From assembly GCF_037126465.1 (NCBI RefSeq), contig NC_088210.1, positions 9,942,011-10,006,010 on the forward strand: a stretch of 64,000 bases of DNA. The letters are read 5' to 3'. The position numbers and the translations under genes were made by a program. Shown here piece after piece: positions 11,591 to 22,514 of the stretch. This stretch comes from Ornithodoros turicata. Taxonomy: Eukaryota; Arthropoda; Arachnida; Ixodida; Argasidae. Under the pieces are notes generated by a model. It was not told the DNA's origin. It ran no database searches and saw nothing but the letters and a program-made list of their open reading frames with translations. Numbering within the stretch: the first letter of the stretch is position 1; every line of letters starts with the position of its first letter.

Positions 11591-12318
11591 CAGAGTTCAA
11601 CGTAACGCGTTACTAGTAATTGCGTTACTAGTAATCAATTACTTGTTTCTGTAATTTTTTAACGTAATCAATTAATTTTGTGAGCAAGTAATCTTCCAAG
11701 TGATCTGATTACAATTTTCGGTAATCAATTACTGAGTAATCGATTACCTTTTTAACCTTGTGTCAACAATGGCAACACTTCTCAGCAAGCCAATCTGTTC
11801 TTCTGTTCCACCACGAGTTCGACTGAAGCAATGACGCAGAGGTCACAGTGACGCCCGTCTCTAGTCACCACGTCTTCCATGCACACCACAGTAACATCCC
11901 TTACAACCGAGACCTACTGGAGCAACAGTAAAATAGGTGACTATATTGATAAATGGTGCAGGCTGAACATAACAATGTTTCGATGTTCTCTTAAATATGT
12001 ATATAAATTTGTAATAAACGCGTGTATGTGTTTTGTATGTTGCTTTCAAATGTATTTGTGAATTTCACTTATCATGTATGTTGGTGTCTCATATTAGAAT
12101 TTGCAACAACAGCTGCATGGTTGCATTCACTGCAGGCTTGTCGGCTTTGCTGTGACCCACAAGTTAAAAGTAACGGGAAAAGTAACGAGTTACATTTTTA
12201 ATCGGTAACGTATTACATTTTTGATGAAGTAATTTGTAACGGTAAAGAATTACTTTTCGCGCAGTAGTAACAGTAATTGTAATCAATTACCTTTTTCCGA
12301 GTAACGTGTACAACTCTG
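11591..12318. mobile_element. hAT-type MITE tiled with GTAATCAATTAC
   Basis: Left end CAGAGTTCAACGTAACG and right end CGTGTACAACTCTG are imperfect inverted repeats. Exact 8-bp duplications GTGCCGAT flank the element (11583-11590 and 12319-12326). Subterminal zones carry repeated GTAATCAATTAC, GTAACGCGTTAC and AGTAATCGATTAC variants. The 728-bp body has no transposase frame. The layout is the same as the neighbour at 10785-11311 but the motif sequence differs. Confidence 0.93.
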
Positions 12319-12326
12319 GTGCCGAT

Positions 12327-12827
12327 GATACAAATATGCGCACTACGTACGCCGTAACAATCAAGTGACCACAATGTGTGTGTGTGTGTGTCAGCTGACC
12401 GAGAGGTCGACGCTCCTTCGCACGGAGTCCACCGGTGTCCAGGGAGGAGAAACATTTCTTCCTGGAAATTGACGCGGGCAAGTTGTCACCGCGTTCGATC
12501 GAACCAGTGTACCATTGTGGAGAAGCTCTGTTATTAGCGGGAGAAACGGCCGTGCGGTCACTCGCATCACCCTCAGGGCGCGAGTGGCGCCAAAAAGGAG
12601 GGGGGGGGGGTCTTTTATTGTTGCATGTTAGCCATTGTGGCAACATGGACGAAAGCCGATTGAAGCTTTGATGGAGCGTCTTTTTTTCGAGGGTTCATTG
12701 TGCGCGTCCCTGCAGCTGTCATTAAAAGAACGCAGGGTTACCGACCCAACGTAGTAAGCAAACTAACTATAAACTTGTAGCCGCGTTCGACCCAAGAGCG
12801 GCTTCTTTGTAATGGTACATTCATATT
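12327..12827. other. Unassigned, with (GT)n and G-run
   Basis: A short (TG)n at 12374-12391 and a run of ten G at about 12600. The frames at 12287-12671 on both strands have no recognisable domain. Confidence 0.45.
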
Positions 12828-13177
12828 CCCGAGCGGCACGACGACATCTTGAGCCAGTATTGGTCCAATATTGGCAATACCGGCCAAATCTCAAAAATGC
12901 TTATTTTGACGATTTTTCTCGCAACGACTATACGAGCTGCCAATCTGTTTTTTTGTGTGTGTGTTTTTTTTTTTTTCCTGTGAAGCACTCAACGTCTGCT
13001 TGCTTGAGAAAAATATTCATCAAAATTTGAGTGGTATATTTTCACACAAAAAATTCAACCAGCAATCCAAAATATCCAACCAATTTCCAGCAACCAATAT
13101 TGGCAATAACGGCCAATATTGGGCCTCTATTGCCGATATTAGACCAAACATTGGGGTAAGATGTTGTGCTGCTTGGG
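12828..13177. mobile_element. 350-bp inverted-repeat element tiled with CCAATATTGG
   Basis: The left end CCCGAGCGGCACGACGACAT pairs with the right end ATGTTGTGCTGCTTGGG. Inside, copies of CCAATATTGGCAATA and its complement occur at both ends. The same termini recur around 21561-21950. The target duplication is unclear. Non-autonomous. Confidence 0.75.
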
Positions 13178-13440
13178 TTATTATATGTAATAGGAAAGTA
13201 TAGCTTGTTTCGATTGCATGGCACGAGAACGTCCTCTCTGTCACGTACTGAAATATTCTGATGGATCGATACATGTATCATTATTCGAGATTATTGCCTA
13301 AGTGTCTTTAAACATTCACCTCTGACCCTGTGTTATAATGTGAAAACACGAGCCGACTCTATAGCATGTGTGACGGGGGAGACGTAAAGGGAATGCAGGT
13401 CTGTTGCTTTGAGTCTGTTTTATTACATTGATCTTCGTTA

Positions 13441-14390
13441 ATAGACATCTCCCTGTTTGTAAACCAATGACGTCGTAGTGTTCGACAGCGCCACCGGTTT
13501 GGAAGAGCTGAACTATGCTCGAAGCTATAGGGCGAAAAAGGTCGCGCCCGAAAACCACGGTCTTGAGAGCTAGGATTACGATGATCCCTGAAAGGGATGC
13601 AACCTTGGGTTCTACATGAAAGAACTGATGTTCTGAGGCTGGAACAACATAGAAGGGGCAAATACATACAAAGCCTTTCATGTTCATCAGTTGCCGCCTG
13701 CGTCGATCCCGTCGTATGAATGTGTGTGTGAGTGAGCAAAAATGTAAGAGTGAAAGGAGGATGAGTGAGAGAGAGTGGCTGGTTTGTCCCTTCAGATGGA
13801 CGCACCCTGGAAGTCGCTGAGAAGGCGTGTTAGCTTAGCTCAATGCGCCATTTCCGACAACGCGTATGCGCATGCCCAGCCCTTGAGTCCGCCATCTTTG
13901 AGTGGAAAACATCGCTATGGACCCACCTGCGGGAAACTGTCATGTTCATTGTGGGGAGATAATCGGTTTCAAAGTTACGCGGACGTTTGAGGTCTGGTAA
14001 CGAGTACAATGCGCTTTCACTCTTTCCGCATTCTTCTTCCAATCTTCTCTCGCTACTTTCCCACGCAACGTGGCAGTCCGAATAGCGCGTCACCATTATT
14101 GGGGGGAAAGACACGACGTTCGACATTCCGTCGCCAGGGGCGACGCGAATATGGAAATTGTCCATTGGTAGAGCCCTGGATCGGCAATCCAGAAGATATG
14201 AGTTCGAGTCCTGCAGCTGGCTAACCTTTTCAGTGACTTTCATCTTTCTTGGGTTCTACTTTTCTTTCAATAGGAGCCAGCGAACAAATGCACATTCGTG
14301 GAAACCAGCTCTGCCTTTCCGATCTGTTTCGGTTTCGGTCTGCCTACCAACGTCATGATGACGTTTCTCGGGTAGAAGTTTATAGCTTCC
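13441..14390 (+). mobile_element. ATAGACCTCTCC-ended repeat, interrupted copy
   Basis: The 5' part (13441-13615: CTCCCTGTTTGTAAAC, CGACAGCGCCACCGG) and 3' part (14248-14390: TTTCTTTCAATAGGAG, GTCATGATGACGTTTCTCGG) match the uninterrupted copies at 22215-22514 (plus) and 21594-21889 (minus). A 632-bp insertion splits it. The ends show weak inverted similarity (ATAGACATCTCCC against GGGTAGAAGTTTATAG). Confidence 0.8.
13616..14247. mobile_element. 632-bp composite SINE insertion with 12-bp target duplication
   Basis: CTTGGGTTCTAC flanks both sides (13604-13615 and 14248-14259), and uninterrupted copies elsewhere have it once. The insert starts with the minus-strand tail block CTGATGTTCTGAGGCTGG and ends with a plus-strand tRNA-like head: AGAGCC, an anticodon-type hairpin CTGGA..TCCAG with loop TCGGCAA, AGTTCGAGTCC, then AGCTGGCTAACCTTTTCAG. 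Two pieces of the same SINE-C family therefore sit in opposite orientation around about 460 bp of unassigned sequence. A 12-bp duplication points to LINE-driven integration. Confidence 0.8.
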
Positions 14391-15131
14391 GGACGCCATA
14401 TCGTAGAGCCATAGTCTAGAATAGAGCTAGCTTAAGTTCTGCATGCGGCAGACTTTATTTCGGAATTTGTGTCTTTTCGCGTTCTCCTTAAGCGCAGGTT
14501 TTGCGGTTCCTCTTCTTACAAGTTTTTGACTGCGAGGGATTAAATGGAAAGAACGGGTTTCCGTGACTGGTATCGCCAACAGAGATCTCCATCCTTGTCA
14601 ATCAACAAAAGATCTAAAAGCTGAAGTTGGACATTCAAGTCGTCTTCCACCGTCAACTAGAGTTCCGGGACTATGGAAATGAAAATGAAAAGGATCTGGT
14701 TTTGGCACTTCAACTCCCCCCCTCCTCCTCCTCCTGAGATAACCAGAAAGTCGTCGACATAAGTACCTGAAAATCTTCTTAACGGGTATCCTATTACGCT
14801 TTAACGCGCACTCTATCTCGTGATAAGCAACGCGTGAGCTGAGAAGGAAGAAACAAGATGTGAACGCCAAGGAGAAGAATGTGTCGCGAGGAGTAGCAAG
14901 CCAGCCCTAGCTTGGCTAACATCTCTATAAGCCCATAATGAAGAAGAAGAAGAAGAGGGTCGTGTGGACCGACCGCGGCTGAGAGCGTGAAGGAAACAGT
15001 GACGCTCATGTCAGAGCGTCACACGTGCAAGACACGTACGTCTTCACCCTTACGCTGAAGCACAAAAGAAATGGAGCTGCAGGTGCCCACCAGGGAGCTC
15101 ACATATATAGCTCCAGATACTTTTCAGTTAT
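14391..15131. other. No recognisable feature
   Basis: A (GAA)n tract at 14939-14956 and a C-rich tract near 14717. Short overlapping frames show no domain. Confidence 0.45.
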
Positions 15132-15452
15132 CGTGTATTCACACGAGCGACATACTCACGGAAGATTCTAGCGGAAGAAAAAGCAAAAACACTGCTTACA
15201 GAGCCCAAGTTCCGTCCTGTGTTGTGTTGAGCATTCACACGGTGCGGAATACCGGGAGTGGCGTACTGCGCATTTAGCAGACGACACTTAGCAGACGACG
15301 ACGCCAGCGTCTTTTCCTGTCGTCTGCTACGAAATATCTTGTGGCTGTGGCGCAGGATATTCCCCACGGTTAGCAGTGTACGTGACAGCAGAAAGGTATG
15401 ACGGTTTTCGCATCTTCCGCTTCTGGGGAAATGTCGCTCGTGTGAATACACG
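15132..15452. mobile_element. Foldback element with 22-bp perfect ends
   Basis: CGTGTATTCACACGAGCGAC at 15132 is repeated inverted at 15431-15452. Pairing continues less perfectly inward (CTAGCGGAAG against CTTCCGCTT). The centre is itself palindromic around AGCAGACGAC...GTCGTCTGCT (15280-15335). No target duplication or coding frame was recognised. Confidence 0.7.
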
Positions 15453-15583
15453 GTTAGAAGAAGAAGAAGCGGCTGCTTTTCCGATACACTGCACGACGGC
15501 GAAAATATTTTGCATGATGACTCCCCACGAACAGTTTGACGAATGAAAGAGGGTTTCGAGAAGCGTTCAATGAATGTCAGTGC

Positions 15584-16226
15584 TCCTTTAAAGGGACACT
15601 CCTCTCGGAATGGAAGATACCGTTACTTTGAAACTGACCGAAAACGAACCGTTAAACAACAAAACGGGATTCGTTGGACTCTCTCTCTCTCTCTCTCTCT
15701 CTCTCAAAATTGCTTAGTCCCTAACCAAGTCCAGCCCTCCAACGCTCTGCTTTCGAAGCTCTTTTTGGACGTCATAGGACTTCGATCCTTATTGTGACGG
15801 GACTCATTATTTAATTCCCCACATCACCACCAGCAATGGTGTAGAGTATCACCCCTGACGATGAAACTCCCCATTGATCATCGTTCGTGGTTCATGGACG
15901 AGGGAAACCGCAATTTTTCCTTCTCCTTCGCCTTCTCAAGAAGGTCGGCAATGCAGAGCGGGGTCTCACTGGTTTCCTCAGACGATTTGTCCAATCATCG
16001 CGAGACATCATCTGAGGAGACAAATCGGAGGCGTGTATGTATAGTAGTAGGCTTCTTGAGTCGGAGAGTGAGGAGGAAAGGGTAAATTGTACTTTCTCTC
16101 GCTCATAAGTCACGACCGGCGCTACAGATGAGTCTAGTTCCTCTTCTCTTGGTTTCAAAGTAATGGGTGGTAATGGCATTTCATTTCAAAATAAATTTTT
16201 GCACTTTAGTGTTCCTTTAAAGGAGG
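15584..16226. mobile_element. Element with CTCCTTTAAAGGGACACT-type ends
   Basis: The left end CTCCTTTAAAGGGACACT and the right end AGTGTTCCTTTAAAGGAG are inverted copies with few mismatches. The interior has (CT)n at 15680-15705 and no recognisable transposase. The frames at 15861-16179 on both strands have no domain. No target duplication was recognised. Confidence 0.55.
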
Positions 16227-16492
16227 TTAGAACTCCTATCTGCAGGTATTTAGTTACGGGTGTAACGGCTGTAATACTGTTCTTCTACGCTTCGTAATTC
16301 TATTTACAATTTACTCTTCAATACTTCTCATTCATAACGTGTGCAGCGTGGATACAAAACCGCACTTTTTCGTCGGATACGTGCGAGTAGACGTACCGCC
16401 ATCCAGATACCTCTATCCATTGTTACGTCATTTGAAGAACTGTAGCACCCAATCAGACGCCAACGCGTAGGGACACATAACGTTCTGCTCTA

Positions 16493-16727
16493 CACTCTTA
16501 AAAATCAGGTGGTGGTAGTGGTGATGGTGAAACGGCTCGCCGTTGTCGGCCTCACAAAGGTGGGCAACGTCACGACTGACGCCCTGGTGGAATGTGCGTC
16601 CTGGGCCGACTTCTAAGGGAACTTCTAAGGGAAAAATGAACTTCACCACATACCGCGCTCCTAGCCAACCATCACCCCGAATGACAACGTTCTCGTCCCT
16701 GATTTGTTGAAATCGTGAGGCGGAGCG
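16493..16727. mobile_element. MITE-P left half, interrupted by a SINE
   Basis: CACTCTTAAAAAT at 16493 is followed by a SINE-A fragment, then by AAAAATGAACTTCACCACAT and the rest of the left arm with the GACAACGTTCTCG variant seen at 27320-27559. The right arm is missing after GAGGCGGAGCG. Confidence 0.85.
16507..16627 (-). mobile_element. SINE-A fragment inside a MITE-P
   Basis: Carries (GGT)n, GCCGTTGTCGGCCTCAC, GGCAACGTCACGACTGACGC and GCGTCCTGGGCCGACTTC in minus orientation. It lacks the tRNA head. Flanked by AAAAAT on both sides, a plausible short duplication inside the MITE-P terminal A run. Confidence 0.85.
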
Positions 16728-16990
16728 TAAATAAGTTTTGAGAAAAATATGGGACAGTTTTGCCCTTTATTCTGTTCTCCTATTTAGTACGCGGAGACGT
16801 TCACCACACGCAGACGACAGTTGCAGACGACAGACGAGAGACGACGATGCGGCTGACGCTGACTCGTCCCCATGGCTACGACCACTGAAAGCGTGTTCGC
16901 GATTGGCTACGGCCGTTGAAAACACGATCCTCATTGGCTAACTCTTAGTTATTACGTCATGCCGACGAGTAAGCATGCTTTTTCTGTCTG
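16728..16990 (+). repeat. Interspersed repeat I, plus copy
   Basis: AAAATATGGGACAGTTTTG, TTTAGTACGCGGAGACGTTC, the CAGACGACAG motifs and GATTGGCTACGGCCGTTG recur inverted at 55587-55815. Class unknown; no coding frame. Confidence 0.7.
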
Positions 16991-17360
16991 GGTGGTGTTG
17001 GCTCCAGGCTATCGAATGAATACATTTTCTGACATTGCAGCGCTTCTGCTTCCCAGTGAAAAGCATGAACTTGGCGAGCCGCAGAAGCATCCAAATCGAA
17101 AGCCACAGAGCGCCACAGCACGTGCCGCGGCACGAACTGAAACGAAAGTGGACCAAGGGAATGTTGAAAGAGTTACGTCAGTCGCTGCGCGGCGGTGAGC
17201 GCTCCGTTTTAGCGGAAACACGACAATCGTGTTCTCTCTCGACATTTATCGATGTCACCACCCGCCTCGTCGCGTCGGGCGTCGCCAAGTGGGAACTGTA
17301 GGCATTATACGGGAGCCGCCAACGTCGATAACCATGTTGTTGCGATAAGAGGCGAGTAAA
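16991..17360. other. No recognisable feature
   Basis: Overlapping short frames (88 codons plus, 78 codons minus), none with recognisable motifs. Confidence 0.4.
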
Positions 17361-17598
17361 CACTGTGAAAACAGAACTTCACCACATAGCACGCTCCTAA
17401 CCAACCATCATACTGAATGATATCATTCTGTGTCATGATTTGCTGAAAACAGGGGGGAGGCGCCTATCTGGGACAAGATAATCTGTCCCAGATAGGCGCC
17501 TCCCGCCTGTTTTAAACAAATCATGACACAGAATGATATCATTCGGTATGGTGGTTGGTTAGGAGCGTGCTATGTGGTGAAGTTCTGTTTTAACAGTG
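17361..17598. mobile_element. MITE-P, subfamily with GGCGCCTATCTGGGACA centre
   Basis: Ends CACTGTGAAAACAGAACTTC and its complement (..TTTTAACAGTG). It shares ACTTCACCACATAGCACGCTC with main-type copies, but the centre is GGCGCCTATCTGGGACA and its inverse. Related copies are at 26979-27188 and 33057-33294. The flanks here are AA rather than TA. Confidence 0.93.
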
Positions 17599-18428
17599 AA
17601 GGGTTGATGACGGATTGGCGCTTATCAAACGAGAGCACGCGAAACCACTTCCACCAATCGGACGGTTAAGGTGCTGCCCCCCGTTCGGTGTTGGCTATCA
17701 ATCTGCTTTCAAACACAAGTTTTTACCGTATCGTGTCATATGCTTTATGTCCCAATTGGCCTAGCATATGGTTTGTAGCATAATCGTTCAACTTTAACCA
17801 GTGTCAATTTTCACCATTGTTTTGCGCACTGTAGCCTTAGTTGCATTTGTGCCATAAAATCTCCAATGGTCATCACCATCATCACAGTACACAAAGCAAC
17901 ACCTAACGGGCGTTTTGTGCACAACACTCCTGAGAATATGTGTGTGAGGGAGAGGGTGTGTATGTGTGTGTGTAAAAGGCCGCCATCTTTACACTATTGC
18001 GGCGCCGCCATGTTGCCTTCCTGCACCGTACTGACACCTGTCTGCCGCTCTTGAAACCATGAGTAGCGCTTTTTCCAGAGTACCGGCCATCGAGCAGTTT
18101 CCAGTTCTTATTACACTTGACGCTTCCCCAGTCATTGTCATCGTAATAAAACTTAGCTCTTGTTGTTATCCTCGTGCGTGCAAACGATGGCTCAGTCTAT
18201 TGTGAAAATACACAATAATTTCGATTCAATTCAATCAAATAGTCCACAATAGGGTGACGTTGTCCTTGTTACATTTCCGATAACTATTAAGTGGGCAGTC
18301 CTTCATCTTATAGCCCCTCCACACGCGCTAAAAACGCCTGTAAAAACGCGTCTGTACAGCTTGTAGAATGTAGTAATCAGCTAATGCAATCTGATCATAA
18401 TCATCTCACCACGCACTGGATGCATGTA
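17599..18428. other. Unassigned, short microsatellites
   Basis: (CATCAT)n near 17875 and (GT)n near 17940-17972. No coding or element signature was recognised. Confidence 0.45.
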
Positions 18429-18677
18429 CACTCTTAAAAATGAACTTCACCGCATAGCACGCTCCTAACCAACCATCATCTCGAATGATATCGTTATCTG
18501 CCCTGATTTGTTGAAAACGGGAGGCGTACGCCTTTTCTGTGACAATTATGAACAGCATAAGTGTCACAAAAAAGGCGTACGCCTCCCGCTTTCAACAAAT
18601 CAGGGCAGATAACGATATCATTCGAGATTATTGTTGGCTAGGAGCGTGCTATGCGGTGAAGTTCATTTTTAAGAGTG
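18429..18677. mobile_element. MITE-P, complete main-type copy, loop reversed
   Basis: 249 bp, TA on both sides, ends CACTCTTAAAAATGAACTTC and complement. The loop reads CAATTATGAACAGCATAAGT, the reverse complement of the 8800-9048 loop, so the two were inserted in opposite orientation. Confidence 0.95.
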
Positions 18678-18679
18678 TA

Positions 18680-19415
18680 TCATATGCGACGGGGCGGCAG
18701 TTTCTTTCAGCGAGTGAGAGAACCGCAAGATATACGTCCGTTGCCTGAAGAAGATGCGTCGCTACTTTTGAGGTCAAGAATAACGTCGGCACGAGCTTGC
18801 TTTGAAAGCTTAATGCGGCGTATGAGGCACGCGGAGACCTTGGCTCAATTGAGAGACTCACCTCCGTACCATTCGTAGGTACCGCTCATTAATAGGCACG
18901 CCTTTGTTGAACAGACAGACCTCCTCGCAGGCGGAGGGCAAGATTCCACGTGAGACTGTGTCACACCGCAATTACAACCATTTTCCTTATGCGGTCATAA
19001 ATATCAATAGAGAGCGTTGCAAATGCAACGGAAGAACTATCATCGGCATCCGCATCACGAGACATCGTAGAATAAACATCGCTGTTCAACGGACGGTTCC
19101 CCTCTCGACCACTGGTGGCCCACAAAGCAACTACAATCCAAAGCACTGTCGTCTGCGAGTAGTGAATCACTCGCAGACGACAGTGGCTGCTCATGCGGCT
19201 GACGGTGGCTCGTGTCCATGGCAACGACCGCTCTACGCTTTCTTAAAAGATATCGATATAAGAGACAGCTTCTAAATTCCATCCCTCTTATTTTAACAGC
19301 AATAAAACCCCAGTGCAGGGGACACGGAAGGACGAGACGAACACGAAAACGAGGGTTCAATTCAAGTTCCCCTCAAGTTCAGTTCAGGAAAACGAAGGTT
19401 TGTTTAAAAGTCGTA
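18680..19415. other. Unassigned, with one 17-bp hairpin
   Basis: A perfect hairpin at 19144-19185 has arms CACTGTCGTCTGCGAGT and its complement with an 8-nt loop. It shares the CAGACGAC motif with repeat I and with 15280-15335. The remainder has no recognised feature. Confidence 0.5.
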
Positions 19416-19626
19416 CACTCTTAGAAATGAACTTCACCGCATAGCACGCTCCTAGCCGACCATCATCTCGAATGATATCGTTATCTGCCCTGATTTGTTG
19501 AAAACGGGAGGCGTACGCCTTTTTTGTGACAACTATGAACAGCATAAATCAGGGCAGATAACGACATCATTCGAGATGATGGTTGGCTACAAGCGTGCTA
19601 TGCGGTGAAGTTCATTTTTAAGAGTG
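19416..19626. mobile_element. MITE-P main-type copy with inner deletion
   Basis: Termini and TA flanks are intact. The right inner arm from GTGTCAC to the CAACAA block is missing, leaving 211 bp. It lies at the centre of a palindromic target, AAAAGTCG-TA-CGACTTTT. Confidence 0.93.
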
Positions 19627-19894
19627 TACGACTTTTAGGGGTACGAAGCTAGGGATTCTTCTTTATAAAGAAGCCTTATTCATACAACAGGCAGGTGATA
19701 GACTGATAGTGTATTAGCGTGCCTTCTGTGTTGTTGACTGATAAAATCCAGCAATTCATTGAAAGCTAACAGGAGGACAGGTTGTCGGGGGCATTTGCTT
19801 GGTTGCTCTTGTGTGATAATTGATTATGTCGGCCTTGGCTCCCACTAGGGGGCGTTGTGAGCAGTACTGTAATAGGGAGCCTACATACGCGACG

Positions 19895-20760
19895 TACATC
19901 GGACAACAACAACATATATATTGTGATGATGAAGTGGGGAGGTTTTCCACGCTAGGAGTGGAACGCTACCCCATAGCTAGGGGGTCTAATATGAGTGGTG
20001 ACAATGATGAATAATGACGATCTGAGATGACGGGAATGATCGAAGTGGCGATGGCGATGCTGAACGTGATCGTGATGGTGGGAATGTCCGAGGGCGCTGC
20101 TGGGGTCATAATGACTCCTTTAGGCCTGTCGCCTCAAAGAAGTCAACCACATGACGTAAGGCCGCCCTGGAGTCGGCCGCGGTGTCCCAAGGGCCGAGGA
20201 TGGTCGACAAGTTGAAGGGGCGGCAGCCAAGGGTGGCAAGCTGTGACTGCAGTGTACGCCTCTCGTTGATATAGGTCCGGCCGCGGAGGAGTATGTGCTC
20301 AACGTTGGCAAGTACACCACACTCGTTGCACATAGGGCTAGCCTCACAGCCTAGCCTCACAGCCTAGCTGGTATCGATAGGACGGAGTGAAGGCCACTTT
20401 CAGACGTAGCCTGTTGATGAGCGACTTCAGAGGACGAGGAAGCTTTGCAGGCAGCCGGTATGACAGCGTTGGGTCTACACTTCCCAAAGAGGACTTAGTT
20501 GGAATGTCGTGTTGCCACTGTAGGGTAGACCAGGAATCGGACAAATGCCTGAGGAGGGATCTTCTGTCTCCTCTCGAGAGTATAATGAGCATAGAAGGCC
20601 GTTGTTGGTGTGCAGCGGCAGCGGGAGCGTCGGCCTCGTGGTTCCCAGTTATTCCGCAATGCCCTGGAACCCACTGAAAGGCAACGTAGTGGGAGCGATC
20701 TTGTGGGGACTTCAGGGCGCACAGGATGTCTATCACCACTAAGGAAAGGGAACCGCGGAT
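19895..20760 (-). pseudogene. LINE RNase H and C-terminal region, I/Jockey-like
   Basis: Minus strand. At 20739-20344 the frame reads VAFQWVPGHCGITGNHEADA, the RNase H C-terminal motif with its catalytic Asp, then SLINRLRLKVAFTPSYRYQL. Translation continues in another frame at 20360-20106 with C..C.......HILL, lacking the last Cys, then RPFNLSTILGPW. The frameshift coincides with a tandem duplication of CTAGCCTCACAGC at about 20338-20365. The tail to 19895 ends in (GTT)n on the minus strand. The family is that of 61085-62377. Nonfunctional and 5'-truncated. Confidence 0.85.
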
Positions 20761-20814
20761 GCGGACGTACTCCGGAGTCGCTTATGTAGGCTCCATATAC
20801 TGTAAATAAGCGTG

Positions 20815-21075
20815 TGTCTGGTGCGTTAAAGTCTGTTTGTCAGTGCAGTGCTTCGTGTTCGTCTCATCCTTCCGTGTCCCCTGCGCTGGGGATTTATCGG
20901 TTTTAAAATGTACCACCAAACAGCCCGGTTTTTATCGCTTTTTTTTTCTCATCCCTCCCAGTATTTTAACGCGTATAAGAACTGGAGCTGCAGGCGCTCT
21001 TAGGGCAGCCACCTATAGCTCCTACCAATACAACATAACCCAGTTAAACTTATCTTATCTTATCTCGACTAATCT
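20815..21075 (+). repeat. LINE 3' UTR with (CTTAT)n tail
   Basis: TTTTAACGCGTATAAGAACTGGAGCTGCAGGCGCTCTTAGGGCAGCC and flanking sequence (20960-21010) recurs inverted at 25190-25240, where it follows a LINE C-terminus. Here it ends in TTATCTTATCTTATCTCG. No coding part remains. Confidence 0.75.
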
Positions 21076-21194
21076 TATCAGAGAGCGTTACAGTAGGGTA
21101 GTCGGGCGCTGTGGGGCCGCAGTGGAACTGTCGTACACCAAAGATCCAATCTGTTCTTTTGGATTTTTGGAAAAATCGCTCCAGTTGTGCGGCG

Positions 21195-21480
21195 GAGGGT
21201 GTTGCAACTTGCAACAACAACAACAACAACAAATGAATCATGACTATGGCATGGGGTGATTCACCGCTCGAGAACAGTACACTACCTCATTACACGCGAA
21301 ACATGAGATGTGAAATATGAAAATGAAGTTATGTGCAAGTACAACGCTTGAACTCCCCTCCAATGGCTGCGCAACTTCCAACAGAGCCACGGAGAATAAG
21401 CAAAACACGCATCCTTTGATTGCGCAGCCCCCATTGCAAACTGCTTATTATTTTTTTTGTGTGTGTGTGTGTGTGTGTCC
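21195..21480 (-). repeat. LINE 3' UTR, minus strand, (GTT)n tail
   Basis: On the minus strand it has a (GT)n run (21459-21478), GCGTGTAATG, CGGTGAATCACCCCATG and (GTT)n (21219-21233). The same order occurs at 43113-44280 and 62130-62377. A separate (CT)n run lies at 21488-21517. Confidence 0.8.
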
Positions 21481-21485
21481 AAAAA

Positions 21486-21519
<34 letters not shown>

Positions 21520-21560
21520 AAAAGAAATATGGCAGTAGTGGAAAAAGCTAGACAGCGGCA

Positions 21561-21950
21561 CCCAAGCAGCACAACATCTCGGCCCAGTATAAACCTCTAT
21601 ACCCAAGAAACGTCATCATGACGTTGGTAGACAGACTGAAACCGAAACAAATCGACAGGGGAGGGCTGGGTTCCACGAATGGGCACTTGTTCGCTGCCTC
21701 CTACTGAAAGAAAAGTAGGACCGAAGGTCGCGTCCCTTTCAGTGACCATCGGAGTCCCCTCAAGACCGTGGTTTTCGGGCGCGAACCTTAGCTTCGCCCC
21801 ATAGCTTCGAGCATAGTTCAACTCTACCAAACCGGTGGCGCTGTCGAACACTATGACGTCATTTGTTTACAAACAGGGAGAGGTCTATTGCGCCAAAAGC
21901 GGTAATGTCGGCCCAATATTTGACCAAGATGTTGTGCTGCTTGGGCAGGA
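21561..21950. mobile_element. CCCAAGCAGCACAACATCT-ended element, filled by another repeat
   Basis: CCCAAGCAGCACAACATCT at about 21564 is inverted at about 21920-21940 (AGATGTTGTGCTGCTTGGG). These are the ends of the 12828-13177 family. Between them lies a copy of the ATAGACCTCTCC repeat, so this is a filled site. Confidence 0.7.
21594..21889 (-). mobile_element. ATAGACCTCTCC-ended repeat, minus copy
   Basis: Read on minus it runs from ATAGACCTCTCCCTGTTTGT through CGACAGCGCCACCGG and GTTTCGGTTTCAGTCTG to CGTCATGATGACG. It matches 22215-22514 and the split copy at 13441-14390. About 295 bp, noncoding. Confidence 0.8.
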
Positions 21951-22065
21951 GTCAAAGCAGGCGTAACGTAGTGGTTAGCACCTTGACGCTTGTGTTGTGT
22001 TCGTTTATTTCTGTTCCAGCCTCAGAATGGCTATCACGCGTCGTCTTGTGTAACACAAATTGAAC
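21940..22065 (+). mobile_element. SINE-C-related fragment with tRNA-like A box
   Basis: GCGTAACGTAGTGGTTAGCA resembles a polymerase III A box, and TTCTGTTCCAGCCTCAGAA matches the tail block of SINE-C (inverted at 23910-23935 and 13625-13650). No clear B box is visible, so it is an internally deleted copy. Confidence 0.55.
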
Positions 22066-22214
22066 GTCGATATTTTGAACGAAATGTTGCATTATGTCGA
22101 ATTAATTGAATTACGCACACGAAATTACAAAAGAACTCAAGGTATACGTGCATTTTGGGTTGCCGTTGGGGAAACCTTATTCTTAAACTCGGACTTCTTT
22201 CTGTAAAATGTGAA

Positions 22215-22514
22215 TAGGCCTCTCCATGTTTGTAAACAAATGACGTCATAGTGTTCGACAGCGCCACCAATTTGGTAGAACTGAACTACGGTCGAAGCTA
22301 TAGGGGGCGAACAATGTCGTGCCAGAAAGCCAGGGTCTTGAGGAGACTACGATGGTCTCTGAAAGGGACGCGTCCTTCGGTCCTACTTTTCTCTCAATAG
22401 GAGGCAGCGAACAAGTGCCCTCTCGTGGATCCCAGCCCTCCCCTTCCGATTTGTTTCGGTTTCAGTCTGTCTACCAGCGTCATGATGACGTTTCTCGGGA
22501 AGAGGTCTATTCCT
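22215..22514 (+). mobile_element. ATAGACCTCTCC-ended repeat, plus copy
   Basis: Contiguous copy with ends ATAGGCCTCTCC and GAAGAGGTCTAT (12-bp imperfect inverted repeats). It is the empty-site reference for the insertion at 13616-14247 (TCGGTCCTACTTTTCTCTC uninterrupted). Confidence 0.8.
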
